Shown: positions 39,093 through 47,489, counted from the first letter of the stretch. The stretch is 64,000 nt of DNA from Geomicrobium sp. JCM 19038 (GCF_000698125.1 NZ_BAXA01000001.1:186001-250000), one strand, 5' to 3'. The notes: generated from the sequence alone by a model not told the origin. Numbers and translations: made by a program.

Positions 39093-39517
39093 ATGGAATT
39101 CCAATATTTTATGAATGATGTTGTCAACGCAGCACGTGAAGAAATGTCTGAAGCAGGCTATGAACATTTACGTTCTGTAGAAGATGTAGACCAGACGTTA
39201 CAAGAAGAGGGTACAACGCTCGTAATGGTAAACTCTGTTTGTGGATGTGCAGGAGGCATTGCTCGTCCGGCAGCCGCATACATGAGAAATTACGAAACGA
39301 GACCAACTCGTTTCGCTACAGTATTTGCAGGTCAAGATCGTGAAGCAACAGAACACGCACGTTCTTACTTCAAAGGATACGGTCCGTCATCACCATCTTT
39401 TGCACTCGTTAAAGATGGCGAAGTGAAAATGATGGTAGAGCGTCATGAGATTGAAGCCACGAGCCGATTGAAGTCGTTCAAAAGCTAGAAAAAGCCTTTG
39501 ACGAGTATTGTAAATAA
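39093..39517 (+). pseudogene. brxB: BrxA/BrxB family bacilliredoxin, frameshifted near the end
   Basis: A thioredoxin-fold protein that removes bacillithiol from S-bacillithiolated proteins. It starts [20 protein letters not shown] (ATG 39093, GGAGAAGGGGG site). The family CGC redox motif is in [18 protein letters not shown]. The frame breaks near 39456 after MMVERHEIE; the second frame reads [19 protein letters not shown] to TAA 39517, the expected C-terminus. One extra G gives 141 residues. Its position after bkdB matches yqiW (brxB) in B. subtilis. Confidence 0.92.
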
Positions 39518-39523
39518 TCTTCT

Positions 39524-39552
39524 GGAAGCCGCTTCCTAAACAAGCGGCTTCC
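39524..39552. other. Strong hairpin after brxB without a T-run
   Basis: Perfect 11-bp stem GGAAGCCGCTT / AAGCGGCTTCC with a 7-base loop CCTAAAC. No U-tract follows on either strand, so it is either a weak terminator or an mRNA 3'-end stabiliser. Confidence 0.6.
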
Positions 39553-39589
39553 GCTATGTATGAACATTGTTTAATGAGGAGTAGAGATC

Positions 39590-39961
39590 ATGATTGATGA
39601 ATTGTATGAAAAAGTTCAAGATTACTTAAACATGGAAGAAGAAATTGATTTTAAAGAGTTCCAAGCTTACTACAAAAAGGTTACGGATTATCTTCAAGCT
39701 GAAGGGCAGAACTTCGATGAAGACAAGCTTTGGAAAGGCTTATTAATCGTTGAAAGCATTGCCTCAAACGCATCGAACCGTGCGAAAGAAATTCGCAAAG
39801 GTCCTGAAGTGAAAAAGTACAAGCGTATGAACGAACGTATGAAGCTTTGGGCTCAAAACTTCACCAAGCGTCTTGCTGAACTTGGATACACAGACGAAGA
39901 CATTAACGAACGCTTTCACAAAATGCTTGAAGAGCGTGAAGAAGCAAATAAAGATTCATAA
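39590..39961 (+). CDS. Conserved hypothetical helical protein
   Basis: 123 residues, no named family recognised. It is predicted almost wholly helical and highly charged: MIDELYEKVQDYLNMEEEID, FKEFQAYYKKVTDYLQAEGQ, WKGLLIVESIASNASNRAKE, ERMKLWAQNFTKRLAELGYT. The ATG at 39590 follows GAGGAGTAG. There is no membrane segment or Cys. It ends 5 bases before the tRNA-Arg promoter. A role in binding another protein is plausible but unproven. Confidence 0.7.
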   Translation: MIDELYEKVQDYLNMEEEIDFKEFQAYYKKVTDYLQAEGQNFDEDKLWKGLLIVESIASNASNRAKEIRKGPEVKKYKRMNERMKLWAQNFTKRLAELGYTDEDINERFHKMLEEREEANKDS

Positions 39962-39966
39962 TGTCG

Positions 39967-39996
39967 TTGACAGACTTTCTTATATTGCCATATAAT
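39967..39996 (+). promoter_or_regulatory. Consensus SigA promoter of tRNA-Arg
   Basis: TTGACA (39967-39972) and TATAAT (39991-39996), both perfect, 18 bases apart and about 20 bases before the tRNA 5' end. Confidence 0.85.
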
Positions 39997-40016
39997 ATAA
40001 GTTGTCTGTTCAACAT

Positions 40017-40090
40017 GCGCCTATGGTGAAAGGGATATCACGCGAGATTCCGGTTCTCGTATTCCAGGTTCGAATCCTGGTAGCGCGCCA
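40017..40090 (+). tRNA. tRNA-Arg (anticodon CCG)
   Basis: Cloverleaf: D arm around GGTGAAAGGGATATCAC; anticodon stem CGAGA / TCTCG around loop TTCCGGT (anticodon CCG); T arm CCAGG-TTCGAAT-CCTGG; encoded CCA. The 5' acceptor strand GCGCCTA has only TAGCGC opposite it. Adding one G (TAGGCGC) would make a perfect 7-bp stem with discriminator G. The missing base is likely the same kind of under-call as in the coding genes. It has its own promoter and terminator, so it is a single-gene unit. Confidence 0.9.
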
Positions 40091-40103
40091 ATCATAACCG
40101 TTC

Positions 40104-40131
40104 ACCTTTCCTGGTTGGAAAGGTTTTTTTT
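40104..40131 (+). terminator. Terminator after tRNA-Arg
   Basis: Stem ACCTTTCC / GGAAAGGT with a 5-base loop and a T8 tract, beginning 14 bases after the tRNA. Confidence 0.9.
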
Positions 40132-40182
40132 ATTTATGAGTTCATCGTAATTGTGGAATGCTAATGGTGAGGAGGTGTGTTC

Positions 40183-41175
40183 GTGTTTTTTGGATATCGT
40201 ACGTTTAAGACGGCAGTTGGGGCAGGGCTTGCAATCTTTATCGCGCAATGGTTAGAGTTAGAGTTTTTTACAGCGGCAGGGATTATTACTGTCCTTTGTA
40301 TTCGAGCGACGAAAAAGGGCTCTTTAGAAAAGGCATGGAAGTTGTTACTAGCTTCTGTTACCGGGTTACTCTTCGCGATGGTGATCTTTGAACTGTTCGG
40401 TTATCATCCGCTGTCTTTAACAGTATTGTTACTCTTATTTATTCCTACGCTATTAAAGATCAAGGCGATTGACGGTATTGTAACGAGCATTGTTATTTTA
40501 CTACATATTTATACGATTGGTACGGTAACGTGGGAACTGTTTCTAAACGAATTATCCCTCATCCTGATCGGTATTACCGTTGGTCTTGTCATGAACTTGT
40601 ATATGCCGAGCATTGACCATCAAATCTATGATGATCAAATTGAACTTGAATACCAATTTCAACGAATATTACAAGAGTATTCTAGGTACTTGCGTGATCA
40701 TTTGGACGATTGGGATGGTAAGGAAATTACAAAAGCAAGTGCACTTATTGAAGAAGGAAAAGCAAAAGCGATGCGAACGATTGATAATCATTTTTTACGG
40801 CATGATGATTACTTTTATAATTATTTTGCAATGCGAGAGAAACAATTTATCATACTAGAGCGTATACTTCCGTTCATATCAGGTGTTACTCCTACGGATG
40901 AGAGTAAGAAACTTGCAAGCTTTCTTGATCGCTTAAGTGCCGCTGTGAATCCAGGGAATACGGCGCAGCAGTTTATGAATGAATTAGACGATTTAAATGA
41001 GCAGTTTCGTTCACATGAATTGCCGAAAACTCACGATGAGTTTGTGACGCGGGCGGGCCTTTTCTATATTATTCATGAGTTAGAGCAATATTTAGAGATA
41101 AAACAGAACTTTCTTCCCGACGATCAAAGAACGAAGATGATAAAGTTTAAGAAAAAAGCGTATAGACGAAAGTAA
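40183..41175 (+). CDS. yqjA: Aromatic acid exporter family membrane protein (YqjA type)
   Basis: About 330 residues. The N-terminal half carries five or six membrane helices (YRTFKTAVGAGLAIFIAQWL; ITVLCIRATKKGSLEKAWKL; LTVLLLLFIPTLL), and the C-terminal half (from about residue 145) is a soluble helical cytoplasmic domain. This layout is the ArAE_1/UPF0421 family; the real substrate is unknown. GTG 40183 sits 7 bases after AGGAGG; GTG 40177 is too close to that site. It follows the tRNA unit, as yqjA follows yqiW in B. subtilis. Confidence 0.82.
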   Translation: MFFGYRTFKTAVGAGLAIFIAQWLELEFFTAAGIITVLCIRATKKGSLEKAWKLLLASVTGLLFAMVIFELFGYHPLSLTVLLLLFIPTLLKIKAIDGIVTSIVILLHIYTIGTVTWELFLNELSLILIGITVGLVMNLYMPSIDHQIYDDQIELEYQFQRILQEYSRYLRDHLDDWDGKEITKASALIEEGKAKAMRTIDNHFLRHDDYFYNYFAMREKQFIILERILPFISGVTPTDESKKLASFLDRLSAAVNPGNTAQQFMNELDDLNEQFRSHELPKTHDEFVTRAGLFYIIHELEQYLEIKQNFLPDDQRTKMIKFKKKAYRRK

Positions 41176-41217
41176 TCAGAGAAAAGTAAAGAAGAAGACA
41201 AATAAGGTTGTGATCAC

Positions 41218-41754
41218 ATGTTAACTTCTTTCATTCTCCTGATTTTAAGCATTCAATCACCACTTTGGCCGATGGATATTGAGCCTGAACGTGGAGATCC
41301 CTTTATTATTATGAACAAGGCGACAAACGAATTGGCGTTTTTTCAATACGGAGATTTACTTGAGTTGTATGATGTTGCAAGTGGTAAAGAACCCGAATTA
41401 ACGCCAGAGGGAACGTTTACGGTCGTCGTGAAAGCAGAAAACCCTTATTACCGAAAATCAGACATTATCGGTGGTGCTCCTACGAACCCACTCGGGACGA
41501 GGTGGATCGGTTTTGATGCACTAGAGACCGATGGACGGATCTTTGGAATGCATGGCACCAATGAACCAGAGAGCATTAAACAGTATGTTTCTAATGGCTG
41601 TATTCGTATGCAGAATGAGCAAGTGGAGCAATTATATGATGATGTGCCACTCGGAACGAAGATTTGGATTACATCTAAGGTTGATAAAACGATTCTAGAG
41701 CTAGGTGCTGAAGTTGGCATTGTGCGTAGTAGTTCAGCAAAAAGCGGACAGTGA
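41218..41754 (+). CDS. L,D-transpeptidase (YkuD/ErfK family)
   Basis: 178 residues: an N-terminal hydrophobic leader (LTSFILLILSIQSPLW), then a catalytic L,D-transpeptidase domain. The active-site motif is split as usual: HGTNEPESI (His) and VSNGCIRMQNEQVEQLY (nucleophilic Cys). It would form 3-3 cross-links in peptidoglycan or spore cortex outside the membrane. It is probably cotranscribed with yqjA (42 bases apart). The stop lies in a terminator stem. Confidence 0.9.
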   Translation: MLTSFILLILSIQSPLWPMDIEPERGDPFIIMNKATNELAFFQYGDLLELYDVASGKEPELTPEGTFTVVVKAENPYYRKSDIIGGAPTNPLGTRWIGFDALETDGRIFGMHGTNEPESIKQYVSNGCIRMQNEQVEQLYDDVPLGTKIWITSKVDKTILELGAEVGIVRSSSAKSGQ

Positions 41755-41777
41755 CGTTTGGTCACTGTCCGCTTTTG
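41740..41777 (+). terminator. Terminator overlapping the L,D-transpeptidase stop
   Basis: Perfect 14-bp stem AAGCGGACAGTGAC / GTCACTGTCCGCTT around GTTTG, followed by TTGTT. Confidence 0.88.
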
Positions 41778-41791
41778 TTACTTCGTATTCA

Positions 41792-41890
41792 TTAGATGAA
41801 AGAGGCTGCTCCTGCAAGGAATGTTCCGACTACAAGAACGAAAATCATCGTATAAATAATGATCTTTTGGAAAATACGTTTGCGAGGCAT
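41792..41890 (-). CDS. Prli42-like stressosome-associated small membrane peptide
   Basis: 32 residues: MPRKRIFQKII, then a single membrane helix (YTMIFVLVVGTFLAGAASFI). The basic N-terminus and one C-terminal helix ending near the last residue match the Prli42 miniprotein, which anchors stressosomes to the membrane in Listeria. The ATG at 41890 has a very good GGAGGG site 7 bases away, which supports it as a real gene. The sequence is short, so the family name rests on length, topology and charge rather than on long motifs. Confidence 0.6.
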   Translation of the reverse strand: MPRKRIFQKIIIYTMIFVLVVGTFLAGAASFI

Positions 41891-42016
41891 TACTTGATCC
41901 CTCCACCAAAAAAGTTTCGCTAACTCTATTGTATCTCGAACAGCGTATTCCAACAAGTTGATTTTTTAAAAAGAACAGATATAGTTAGACTATGAGATGT
42001 AAAGGGAGCGGTAATT

Positions 42017-42466
42017 GTGGAGATCGATCAACTAAACCGGAAAACACAAATTGATTATCCGAGAAATAAAAAAGCAAAAGTAGCGTCAGATGGGAGGGCG
42101 ACAAACTTCAAACAGATGCTTGAAGTAAAACATAACAATCATTCAAGAGAACAGTTAAAAGAACAATTACGAGAAATTGAACGGCAAGGATACAGACTGC
42201 ATGAGCAACAAACGTTACAACAATTGAAACGTTACCAAAAACTAGTACAATCATACATAAGCGTAGTCGTGCAAGATGGGTATGAGCTCCAGCAACGATT
42301 TGGACTTAGCCACAATGGACATTCTAAGCAGTATACGATCGTCTCACAGATTAATGATGCCGTAACATTACTCGGAGAGGAAGTATTGCACCAAGAAGAT
42401 CGTAGACTGCATATACTAGAACAAGTCGATTACATTCGCGGTCTATTGCTAGATTTACACGGGTAG
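42017..42466 (+). CDS. YaaR family protein (DUF327)
   Basis: 149 residues. The central and C-terminal part matches DUF327/YaaR: REIERQGYRLHEQQTLQQLK, RYQKLVQSYISVVVQDGYEL and NDAVTLLGEEVLHQEDRRLH. The N-terminal 40 residues are basic and low in order. It is soluble with no catalytic motif, and the function is unknown. GTG start at 42017 with GGGAGCGG. It lies 16 bases before the phosphatase gene. Confidence 0.82.
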   Translation: MEIDQLNRKTQIDYPRNKKAKVASDGRATNFKQMLEVKHNNHSREQLKEQLREIERQGYRLHEQQTLQQLKRYQKLVQSYISVVVQDGYELQQRFGLSHNGHSKQYTIVSQINDAVTLLGEEVLHQEDRRLHILEQVDYIRGLLLDLHG

Positions 42467-42482
42467 AGAGGGGTTTCAATTT

Positions 42483-42956
42483 ATGGTATCGGTTTTATTC
42501 CTTTGTTTAGGAAACATCTGCCGCTCACCAATGGCAGAAGCCGTGTTTCGTCACAAAGTTGAACATGCAGGTTTACGTGATAAAGTAACGATTGACTCTG
42601 CTGGAACGGGTCATTGGCATATTGGAGACGGAGCTCACGAAGGCACAATGAAAATATTGAAAGAGAACGATGTTGATTCTACGAACTTGATCGCAAGGCA
42701 ATTAAAAGAGCAAGATCTTTACGATTATGATCTTGTCATTGCAATGGATGAAAAAAACGAAGCAGACGTCAAGAAACTCCGTAAAGTTGAACATGAAGTA
42801 GAGATAAGTAAGTTGCTTGATTACAAAGTAGACCGTAGTGATAAAAACGTCCCGGATCCTTACTTCACGGACAATTTCGAAGAAGTGTATGAATTAATCG
42901 ATGAGTGTTGTGACGCACTTTTAGCAGACGTTAGAAATCGCTTTTTGCAACAATAG
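42483..42956 (+). CDS. Low-molecular-weight protein tyrosine phosphatase
   Basis: 157 residues. The P-loop at the N-terminus is VLFLCLGNICRSPMAEAVF (CX5R), and the general-acid Asp is in VPDPYFTDNFEEVYELI. This is the YfkJ-type, not the YwlE arginine phosphatase-like branch, judging by the ICRSPMAE loop and DPYF; that split is not certain. It would dephosphorylate phosphotyrosine proteins in the cytoplasm. Confidence 0.92.
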   Translation: MVSVLFLCLGNICRSPMAEAVFRHKVEHAGLRDKVTIDSAGTGHWHIGDGAHEGTMKILKENDVDSTNLIARQLKEQDLYDYDLVIAMDEKNEADVKKLRKVEHEVEISKLLDYKVDRSDKNVPDPYFTDNFEEVYELIDECCDALLADVRNRFLQQ

Positions 42957-42964
42957 ATGAAGTG

Positions 42965-43004
42965 CACCGACGAATTTGGTTAGAATTCGCCGGTGTATTT
43001 CTTA
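42965..43004 (+). terminator. Terminator after the phosphatase gene
   Basis: CACCG-CGAATT pairs with AATTCG-CGGTG (one mismatch), then TATTTCTTATCTT, a broken T tract. Confidence 0.65.
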
Positions 43005-43017
43005 TCTTAATGGTTTG

Positions 43018-43046
43018 TTGCAGGTTAACCTGACGCTTTATATAAA
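43018..43046 (+). promoter_or_regulatory. Promoter with a palindromic operator in its spacer
   Basis: TTGCAG (43018-43023), 17 bases, TATAAA (43041-43046). The perfect 12-base palindrome CAGGTTAACCTG (43021-43032) overlaps the -35 and fills half of the spacer, a position where a repressor or MerR-type regulator could act. It would drive the monooxygenase-methyltransferase pair at 43141. Confidence 0.6.
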
Positions 43047-43066
43047 ATATCACGTAAAAATTTTGG

Positions 43067-43095
43067 CTCGACTGCAACGTGCAGTCGAGTTTTTG
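43067..43095 (+). terminator. Terminator-like hairpin in the leader of the monooxygenase gene
   Basis: Perfect 10-bp stem CTCGACTGCA / TGCAGTCGAG with a 3-base loop ACG and a TTTTT tract, 46 bases before the coding start and about 20 after the expected transcript start. It looks like an attenuator, or it ends a very short RNA. Confidence 0.75.
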
Positions 43096-43140
43096 TTTAT
43101 CGTTATGAGATTGAGGGTAACTTTTAACAGGTGATAAAAG

Positions 43141-44453
43141 ATGAAAACGACCCAAGTCTTTGTATCAGGTGGAGGGGTAGGTGGTCTTACACTTGCTCTG
43201 AAGCTTGGAATGTGTGGAATATCGGTTGTCGTCATTGAACGCAATAAAAGCAAAAGCCTCTGTACAAAGGCGAATTGTTGCAGCCAAAGAGCATTGAATT
43301 GCTATCTAAACTTGGGCTTGGCGATGAGTTGTATGACGCCTCATTCCCGATTGAAAATTTGCATTCTGAAGAGTGGAAGTGGAAAGGAAATGATGGTTAT
43401 CTTCGTACCAAAAGCGTTCTTAGTTATCGAACACTAGATCATGAATTTAACTTGGCAAGAATGTTGCCTCATGAAACACTACGAGAATTGCTCGTCAAAA
43501 AAATTGAGCAATTGCCGTCCGTTGAACTGATCAGACCAGCAAAGTTTAAAGGCTTTGAAGACGATGTTGCCATCATTGACCAAAAAGGAGAAAAAAAACG
43601 AATTCAAGCTTACTATTACGTAGGTGCTGAAGGCCGCTCTTCAAAAATGCGTAAGGAAATGGGAATTACGTGTGATGAGAAGAAGTACGATCATCACTTT
43701 TTAACCGCCTCATTTCCTAGACCAAAGACGTTTACCGATGGACTTGTCGTCGGCGCTCCACATACGTTTTTAGGATTGTTTCCACTGCCAAATGATTACG
43801 TTCGTTCTGTGTATCGAATTCCTCCAGGAAGTTATCGGGAGTATAAAGAGCAACCGATTACTTCGTATTATGACCTCCATACGACTTATGTACCTGAATT
43901 AAAAGACACGATGACGACAATTGCATCGTGGCGAGATGTGCAGTTAATGATCCCATATCAATTTCAATCTCCCCATTACGTAGTTGATAACAAAGCGATT
44001 CTTGGAGATGCAGCACATTCAGTGCATCCAATGGCAGGAGAAGGGATGAATCTTGCCATTCAAGACGCAGACGTTCTTAGTGATTTATTCTGTTGGATGG
44101 ACGAGAAGGGAAAATGGCGTGATCAGAAATTATTAAAATGGTACGAACGTGTTCGGAAACCACGAGTTGATCAAATGATTGCTTTAAGTCATCGATCACA
44201 ACTGGCGTACTCATTCCATGATCCGATTTTTAGAAAGCTTCGCACGCGTGCACTTATTGCTATGGAAGAACGGCCGTTGCTTCATTTCAAGCAAATGTTA
44301 AACGTATCTGGTTTGGGGTATTACAAAGCAAATTTGTTTGATTGGTTCAATCATTTAGATGTACTACCTACAAATAACCGATCAACGATATATCCAAAAC
44401 AAAAGCGACATTTCTACACTGAGCAAGACGACTATCCTTGGAGATTCAAGTAG
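43141..44453 (+). pseudogene. FAD-dependent aromatic-ring-type monooxygenase, frameshifted
   Basis: A PHBH/UbiH-type flavin hydroxylase: dinucleotide fold VFVSGGGVGGLTLALKLGM; second FAD motif KAILGDAAHSVHPMAGEGMN; YVGAEGRSSKMRK in between. The frame breaks near 43257 after NKSKS; the second frame reads PLYKGELLQPKSIELLSKLG. One extra C restores 437 residues. No membrane or lipid-binding segment is evident. Its substrate is unknown; similar hydroxylase-methyltransferase pairs tailor polyketide phenols and quinones. It lies 13 bases before the methyltransferase, so the two are cotranscribed. Confidence 0.85.
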
Positions 44454-44466
44454 GAGGAAAACGACA

Positions 44467-45450
44467 ATGCTATTATCGGAATTATCTCGCATGAACTACG
44501 CTAGAAAGTGGATGAAATCAAATGAAGCGTTCTTACCGACGTGGCACGCGTTTATCGGCTATCGTCATGGACTTTTTGATACGTTAAAAAAACCGATGAA
44601 AGCAAGTGACCTTGCCGAGCAAGAGGGTTTAAATGAAGAACTATTAAACGCCTGGATCGATACAGGACTTGCTGTTGGTCATTTAAAGCAAAAGCGTGGC
44701 AAGCGTATACAAAGTGTTAAAGCAATTCAAAAGCAAATGTCGAGTCAAGATCCAAAGTCAGTCGGTGTGTTACTTGAAGAAATGATGACATTACACATCC
44801 CGACGTTACTTCATTATGATCAAAAGCTTGCTCTTGAACCACGGGAACAAGAGGATAACATGAGTCATATGGTCGCTGAAACGTCGTCACTCATTGAGGG
44901 AATTTCATACCCGAAAGTGAATCGCGTGATCAAAAAAACGAAGGCGAAGCATATTCTCGACTTAGGTTCGGGATACGGTGGTTATTTAAAACGAATTGCT
45001 AAAGATCATCCTGATGCTAATTTAATTGGAATTGACAAAGAAGAAAAGCTCGTGAAAGAAGCGCAGAATCGTAATCAATCGAATCAAATTACGTTTAGAC
45101 AAGACGATATTTTAAGCCAAGGTCATCTTTTTGAGAAGCTAGATTTAGTTATGTTAAACAATGCGTTGTATTATTTTTCAAATGGTGAACGGTCAAAAAT
45201 CTTTGACTACGTGTATCAAAGTTTACGCGAAAACGGGCATTTTACGATGATTACGCCCCTTGCGAATCATGGGAAAGGCAGAGAGTTCCCTGCAGCATTT
45301 AATTCGTTCATGTGTGGCCATGAAGATATGCAACCACTACCAACAGAAAAAGAAATAAAAAAGCTCGCTAAAATGCATCAGTTCAAAATCAAAACGTCAA
45401 CGCCGCTCATTAGAGAAGGAGGCTGGCATTTTTTCCACCTCGTAAAGTAA
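44467..45450 (+). CDS. Class I SAM-dependent methyltransferase
   Basis: 327 residues from ATG 44467 (GTAGGAGGAAA site). A helical N-terminal part (about 1-150, with an LTEQEGLNEELLNAW-like winged-helix region) precedes a Rossmann methyltransferase domain with motif I ILDLGSGYGGYLKRIA, acidic LIGIDKEEKLVKEA, FRQDDI and LDLVMLNNALYYF. The layout is like small-molecule O-methyltransferases. With the upstream hydroxylase it suggests hydroxylation followed by O-methylation of one metabolite. The acceptor is not known. Confidence 0.85.
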   Translation: MLLSELSRMNYARKWMKSNEAFLPTWHAFIGYRHGLFDTLKKPMKASDLAEQEGLNEELLNAWIDTGLAVGHLKQKRGKRIQSVKAIQKQMSSQDPKSVGVLLEEMMTLHIPTLLHYDQKLALEPREQEDNMSHMVAETSSLIEGISYPKVNRVIKKTKAKHILDLGSGYGGYLKRIAKDHPDANLIGIDKEEKLVKEAQNRNQSNQITFRQDDILSQGHLFEKLDLVMLNNALYYFSNGERSKIFDYVYQSLRENGHFTMITPLANHGKGREFPAAFNSFMCGHEDMQPLPTEKEIKKLAKMHQFKIKTSTPLIREGGWHFFHLVK

Positions 45451-45461
45451 GATCAATAATG

Positions 45462-45489
45462 ACGTATTCGCCTGTTTATGCATAGTGTA
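45462..45489 (+). promoter_or_regulatory. Candidate mother-cell (SigK-like) promoter of asnB
   Basis: AC at 45462-45463, 17 bases, then CATAGTGTA (45481-45489), matching the SigK form AC-N16/17-CATANNNTA. It is 42 bases before the asnB start. The SigE -10 consensus is matched less well. Confidence 0.5.
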
Positions 45490-45530
45490 AGAGAGTGGAG
45501 TATGCACATTCCTTGAAAGGGAGGATGAAC

Positions 45531-47362
45531 ATGTGCGGCATAACAGGCTGGTTAGATTGGAAGCGTGATTTGCGTGGCGAGCAGCGACAAATAGAAGCGA
45601 TGACCCATTCACTTGATCATCGTGGTCCAGATGCACAAACGACGTTTGTCGATGAACGGGTCGCATTCGGACACACTCGATTAGCTGTAATTGATCCGAG
45701 TCGAGGCGGGCAACCGATGACTAGGACATATAAAGAGAAAACAGCGACCATTGTTTACAATGGTGAATTGTATAATACAGAGGAGATTCGACAGTCTCTT
45801 CTTTCTAAAGGGGTTACGTTTACAACCCATTCAGATACTGAAGTACTCCTTTATGCGTATTTAGTTGAAGGAGAAGCGTGTATTGAACGATTCAACGGAA
45901 TCTTTGCGTTTGTGATTTGGGACGGTGAGGCGTTATTTGCAGCGCGGGATCGTCTAGGCGTTAAACCGTTTTTTTATACACCGACTGAGCACGGCTTATT
46001 TTCGGTTCAGAACTAAAAGCGATTTTAAGCCATCGTGATACGAGTGCAGTAATTGATGAGGAAGGTCTGACAGAAGTTATGACGCTTTCTCCTTCAAGAA
46101 CACCAGGCTTTGGTGTGTTTAAAGGAGTGAAAGACTTACGCCCTGCACACGCCTTACGTTTTGATAAAAACGGACTACGTGTATGGCGCTATTGGCAAGT
46201 GGAAAGTAAAGAGCATACAGACAATGTTGAAGATACGGCGCTTAAGATTCATGACTTATTAGAAGACACCGTCAATCGACAACTCGTCTCTGATGTGCCT
46301 GTGGCAACATTTTTATCTGGTGGTCTTGATTCAAGTGCGTTGACCGCATTTGCGGCGAAACAATTTGGCGAAGATGAACGACTGCATACGTTTTCGATTG
46401 ATTACGAAGACAATCAAACGTACTTCAAAAAAAATGACTTTCAACCCGATGATGATCAAGCCTTTATTAAATTAATGACACAACAATTTGGAACCGTTCA
46501 TCACGAGAAAGTTATTAAGATTACAACATTAAAAGACATGTTAAAAAATGCTGTAAAAGCAAGAGACTTACCTGGTATGGCGGATATTGATAGCTCGTTA
46601 CTTTGGTTTTCTAAAGAAATCAAAAAACAAGCAACAGTCGCTTTATCTGGAGAGTGCGCAGATGAAATCTTCGGTGGCTATCCGTGGTTTTATAAAAAGG
46701 AATTGCTCGAGCGCCCGTTCTTTCCTTGGATGTCTTCTCTTGATTTACGCCAAAATTTACTGCATGCGAATTGGAAGAAGCAATTGTCCTTAAAAGATTA
46801 CGCAAAGCTTCGTTATGATGAGACAATTAAAGAAACACCCGAATTGACTGGCGAAAATGCAGAAGAACAAAAGCGTAGACAAATGTTTTATCTGAATATG
46901 ATTTGGTTTATGACAACATTACTTGATCGTAAAGATCGCATGAGTATGGCAGCGAGTCTTGAAGTACGTGTACCCTTTGCTGATCATCGCCTTGTAGAAT
47001 ATGTCTGGAACGTTCCTTGGGAAATGAAGCGGTATAAAGATCGTGAGAAAGGTTTATTACGAAAAGCGTTAGAAGGTGTCTTGCCTCACGACGTGTTATA
47101 CCGTAAAAAAAGCCCGTATCCGAAAACCCATCATCCAGACTATACAGAGCAAATGGTTCAAATGTCAAAGGACGTGTTAGCAGATCGCAATGCACCGATT
47201 CATGAGATCATTGATTATGATCAATACAAATCGTTAGTGGATTCAAAAGCGAAAAGTATTGATACACCGTTTTTCGGTCAATTAATGAGCGGTCCTCAAT
47301 TGTTAGCCTATTTATGGCAGTTTAACTATTGGTTAGAATCATACAACGTGCAAATAAAGTAG
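45531..47362 (+). pseudogene. asnB: Glutamine-hydrolysing asparagine synthetase, frameshifted
   Basis: N-terminal glutaminase with the nucleophile Cys2 (MCGITGWLDW), and GDLSHRGPDAQ-type motif (SLDHRGPDAQTTFVDERVAF). The ATP-pyrophosphatase motif is ATFLSGGLDSSALTAF, and the synthetase core has SGECADEIFGGYPWFYK and RVPFADHRLVEYVW. The frame breaks at a T run near 46000 (after TPTEHGL); the second frame continues FGSELKAILSHRDTSA. One extra T gives 610 residues. By length it resembles AsnO/AsnB. AsnO is a sporulation enzyme in B. subtilis encoded near yisP, a phytoene/squalene synthase homologue; here too it is next to carotenoid genes. Confidence 0.9.
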
Positions 47363-47372
47363 TAACGAACGA

Positions 47373-47414
47373 AAAATGAAGCCATTAAACCCGATTGTTT
47401 AATGGCTTCATTTT
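47373..47414 (+). terminator. Terminator after asnB
   Basis: Perfect 18-bp stem AAAATGAAGCCATTAAAC / GTTTAATGGCTTCATTTT with a 6-base loop, followed by AATTTT. Confidence 0.92.
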
Positions 47415-47463
47415 AATTTTAAGTCGAAAATTGTGTTTTGATGAACGGTTTTCTCGTATAAAG

Positions 47464-47489
47464 GTTTGTTATGCTCGTTGTTCGGGTAA
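47464..47489 (+). promoter_or_regulatory. Candidate SigB-type promoter of crtN-crtN-crtM
   Basis: GTTTGT (47464-47469), 14 bases, GGGTAA (47484-47489), close to the general-stress consensus GTTTAA-N12/15-GGGTAT. It is 63 bases before the first crtN. A CTTGTA/TACAAG inverted repeat follows at 47493-47511. Confidence 0.55.
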
